A DNA stretch of 64,000 bases, taken from contig NZ_AP024545.1 of the NCBI RefSeq assembly GCF_018406605.1, forward strand, positions 2,232,001-2,296,000, given 5' to 3'. Source of the stretch: Noviluteimonas caseinilytica. Its GTDB lineage: Bacteria > Pseudomonadota > Gammaproteobacteria > Xanthomonadales > Xanthomonadaceae. The notes below the pieces were generated by a model. That model was given only the letters and a program-made list of their open reading frames with translations, did not search any database and was not told the origin of the DNA. Within the stretch, counting starts at the first letter, position 1. Each line of letters starts with the position of its first letter. A program made the translations under genes and the position numbers. Positions 62,218-64,000 of this stretch are shown here, in pieces.

Positions 62218-63315
62218 ATGTCTTATCTTGGCGACCGATCGTTCGGTCGTGACAACAACTTCAACTTGATACGGCTCATCGCTGCGTATGCAGTGCTGAT
62301 CAGCCATAGCTTTCCCCTGGTAGGGTCAGGGGAGCCGTTCTCGCGAATCGGATACACGCTGGGTGGCATTGGGGTCGATGCCTTTTTCGTGACGAGCGGT
62401 TTCCTGGTCACGGGCAGCCTCATGCGCCTCGGCGTCAGTACGTCATTCCTGCGCGCACGTGCGTTACGTATCTTTCCGGCGCTGGCTGCCATGGCAGTGC
62501 TAACGGCGCTTGTGCTTGGCGCGGCAATGACAACGCTCTCGCTTACCGACTACTTCTTGGACGACGAGGTGTGGACCTTTATCGTCAAGAACGCGACGAT
62601 CGTTGCCGGGGTTCGTTACAAATTGCCGGGTGTGTTCGAGTCGAACCACGTTCCGTTCATGATGAATGGTTCGATCTGGACACTGCCGTTCGAGATTCGC
62701 TGCTACGCGCTCGTCGCGCTTCTGTACTGGCTGTGTCGTCGTGCCAAGCCCGAGCCCGCAGCGGCGCTCGCGAGATTGCTAGTTTGCGTGGCCATCTTGA
62801 TGCTGCTTGGGTGGTTATGGGGGATGAGGGCAGGCTATGCCCACTACCAGACCTTCCGCCTTTTTTATCTGTTCTCCAGCGGTGCAGTGGCGTGGATATG
62901 CCGTCACCGTATCAGTCTTGCGCCACGATTCCTCGTCGGTGCCTGCGCCCTTGTGGCAATTGTCGTTGCGCAGCCACAGTGGTTCTTCTTCGTGTACCCG
63001 CTCTTGGTGCCGTACATCGTGCTTTGGCTTGCGTACGTACCGTCAGGTCCGATCCGGAGATTCAACGCGCTCGGTGATTATTCGTACGGGATATACGTGT
63101 ATGCGTACCCGATTCAACAGGTTGTGGTGGCGACTGTTCCTGGCGCAAGCCCACTCCTGGTGATGGCGCTTGCGGGTATCGCATCGTTACCCCTGGCGAT
63201 GCTGTCGTGGCATTTGATCGAGTCGCCGATGCTGGCGCTAAAGGGAGCGCCTCGTCGTGAAGCGCAACAAGGTCACGTCGGCGTCGTGTCGGAACCTCAG
63301 GTTGATTCCACGTAG
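62218..63315 (+). CDS. Membrane acyltransferase (OafA/YrhL-type)
   Basis: A 365-residue integral membrane acyltransferase. The start SFGRDNNFNLIRLIAAYAVL with ISHSFPLVG carries the catalytic His, and GGIGVDAFFVTSGFLVTGSL is the second family block. About ten hydrophobic segments follow, ending SWHLIESPML. Members O-acetylate surface polysaccharides. AGGA five bases before ATG 62218 favours it over ATG 62212. No sugar gene cluster lies next to it. Confidence 0.92.
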   Translation: MSYLGDRSFGRDNNFNLIRLIAAYAVLISHSFPLVGSGEPFSRIGYTLGGIGVDAFFVTSGFLVTGSLMRLGVSTSFLRARALRIFPALAAMAVLTALVLGAAMTTLSLTDYFLDDEVWTFIVKNATIVAGVRYKLPGVFESNHVPFMMNGSIWTLPFEIRCYALVALLYWLCRRAKPEPAAALARLLVCVAILMLLGWLWGMRAGYAHYQTFRLFYLFSSGAVAWICRHRISLAPRFLVGACALVAIVVAQPQWFFFVYPLLVPYIVLWLAYVPSGPIRRFNALGDYSYGIYVYAYPIQQVVVATVPGASPLLVMALAGIASLPLAMLSWHLIESPMLALKGAPRREAQQGHVGVVSEPQVDST

Positions 63316-63344
63316 GTGTTTGGCATCTGCAGCCTAATGGCTCG

Positions 63345-63812
63345 TTGCCCGCCACGGTGATTGGCCTTCGCGCGCGCGAAGGGTCGTCCCACACTTGCGA
63401 AACACCCACGCGAAGGCGAGCGTTCTTGGTCCCCCAGTCAATTCAACTGACACAACAATCGGCACACGAAGAGATCGCCGGCAGTCGTGTCCTGCTGATG
63501 CTCAAGAACCTCGACCGCTTTCGCGTGTTGTACTTGATCGCCGAGGGCGGCGAGCTGACGGTGTCCGAGTTGTTACGCCACGTACAGATGGCGCGGCCTT
63601 ACATGTACCAGCACGTTCGCCGCCTCCAGCAGTTCGGATGGATTCGCGCTGTTCGCCGGAAGGGTGCTGCGAAGCGGTATGCATGCATCTCGCCGGAATT
63701 GCGCGACGTCGTGCTTCGGCTGCGCACCATCGCGGTTGATCCGGAGGCCAACGCGGCGTTGGCCGTGCAAACCGAAGCAACGGGCAAGCCCGTTAGCAGC
63801 GCACCTCCCTGA
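63345..63812 (+). CDS. ArsR/MarR-like winged-helix regulator
   Basis: A DNA-binding protein whose helix-turn-helix is clear: LDRFRVLYLIAEGGELTVSE, then HVQMARPYMYQHVRRLQQFG. The true start is uncertain. The open frame runs from a TTG at 63345, and the first in-frame ATG is 63498, which would give 104 residues and still cover the whole domain. The last codons overlap the convergent hydrolase gene. Confidence 0.72.
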   Translation: MPATVIGLRAREGSSHTCETPTRRRAFLVPQSIQLTQQSAHEEIAGSRVLLMLKNLDRFRVLYLIAEGGELTVSELLRHVQMARPYMYQHVRRLQQFGWIRAVRRKGAAKRYACISPELRDVVLRLRTIAVDPEANAALAVQTEATGKPVSSAPP

Positions 63813-64000
63813 TCGACCGCTGGGCTGGAGTCTGGCGCTGCGCTAGGAAGCTCTGCACGGCGCCCTGGAACAGCCGTGACGCTTCGAAATAGAGGAGGTG
63901 TCCTCCATCGATCTGCTGCACCTGCGCGCATGAGAAACGGAATCGCATGTGTTCTTCAGGCCCGACGGCATGATCGCGCGTGCCAGCGATGATCAGCGTC
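63793..64000 (-). CDS. Alpha/beta hydrolase, C-terminal part (runs off the window)
   Basis: The minus strand reads from the window edge as TLIIAGTRDHAVGPEEHM, later QQIDGGHLLYFEASRLFQGA, ending VRC and a TAA at 63793-63795. These are the catalytic Asp and His regions of an alpha/beta hydrolase. Only the last 68 residues are inside the window. It overlaps the convergent regulator gene by 20 bases. Confidence 0.8.
   Translation of the reverse strand, partial: TLIIAGTRDHAVGPEEHMRFRFSCAQVQQIDGGHLLYFEASRLFQGAVQSFLAQRQTPAQRSIREVRC

Overview
The window looks like a chromosome segment of a high-GC gammaproteobacterium of the Lysobacteraceae (Xanthomonadaceae), most likely Lysobacter or a close relative. 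This rests on the rpsB-tsf // map-glnD-dapD-arsC-like-dapE gene order, a paired inverted-repeat element typical of that family's intergenic DNA, an Oar-type TonB receptor and xanthomonad-style accessory genes. The assignment is inference; no 16S rRNA gene is present.

Region 1 (1-15,950) is backbone: translation genes (tsf, rpsB, map), the PII uridylyltransferase glnD, lysine/diaminopimelate genes (dapD, dapE) around a Spx/ArsC-like reductase, a penicillin-acylase-family hydrolase, tpm, parC, a small exported Lys/Ala-rich protein and an OmpR-type two-component pair. It ends at a tRNA-Leu(CAG) gene with its terminator.

Region 2 (15,950 to about 21,900) starts directly downstream of the tRNA. 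It is a tRNA-targeted integrative element with a P4-type tyrosine integrase, an AlpA-like regulator, an initiator-like gene that contains phased ACGCGT repeats, a DnaB-type helicase, two Cys/His-module proteins (one with an HGG motif) and unknown small genes. No right attachment site was found, so the element's extent is open.

Region 3 (about 22,000-34,400) is cargo. A two-gene, translationally coupled module encodes a large helical-repeat protein with an N-terminal four-cysteine cluster and a partner with a C-terminal PD-(D/E)XK nuclease motif. It resembles a defence system and matches no named system I recognise. Next come a toxin-antitoxin pair with a palindromic operator, IS and membrane-protein wrecks, a cytoplasmic-looking subtilase followed by a stand-alone protein resembling the subtilase's own N-terminal prodomain, and an XRE regulator, PH-domain protein, small membrane protein and glycosyltransferase. 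Duplicated flanks (26.4/29.4 kb and 27.3/34.3 kb) suggest that a toxin-antitoxin unit was copied and one copy was broken by the subtilase cargo.

Region 4 (about 34,900-64,000) is a patchwork of single genes and small operons: an AraC-linked operon (cupin, aldehyde dehydrogenase, alpha/beta hydrolase, DUF2867), several alpha/beta hydrolases, exported peptidases, GNATs, SRPBCC proteins, ArsR-type regulators, a DUF5916 outer-membrane-like protein, an Oar-like TonB receptor, a GH114-type glycosidase and an acyltransferase. At least two genes here carry frameshifts. The receptor gene is followed by two diverged copies of its terminator unit. The window ends inside another alpha/beta hydrolase. All calls come from reading the sequence; no database search was run.
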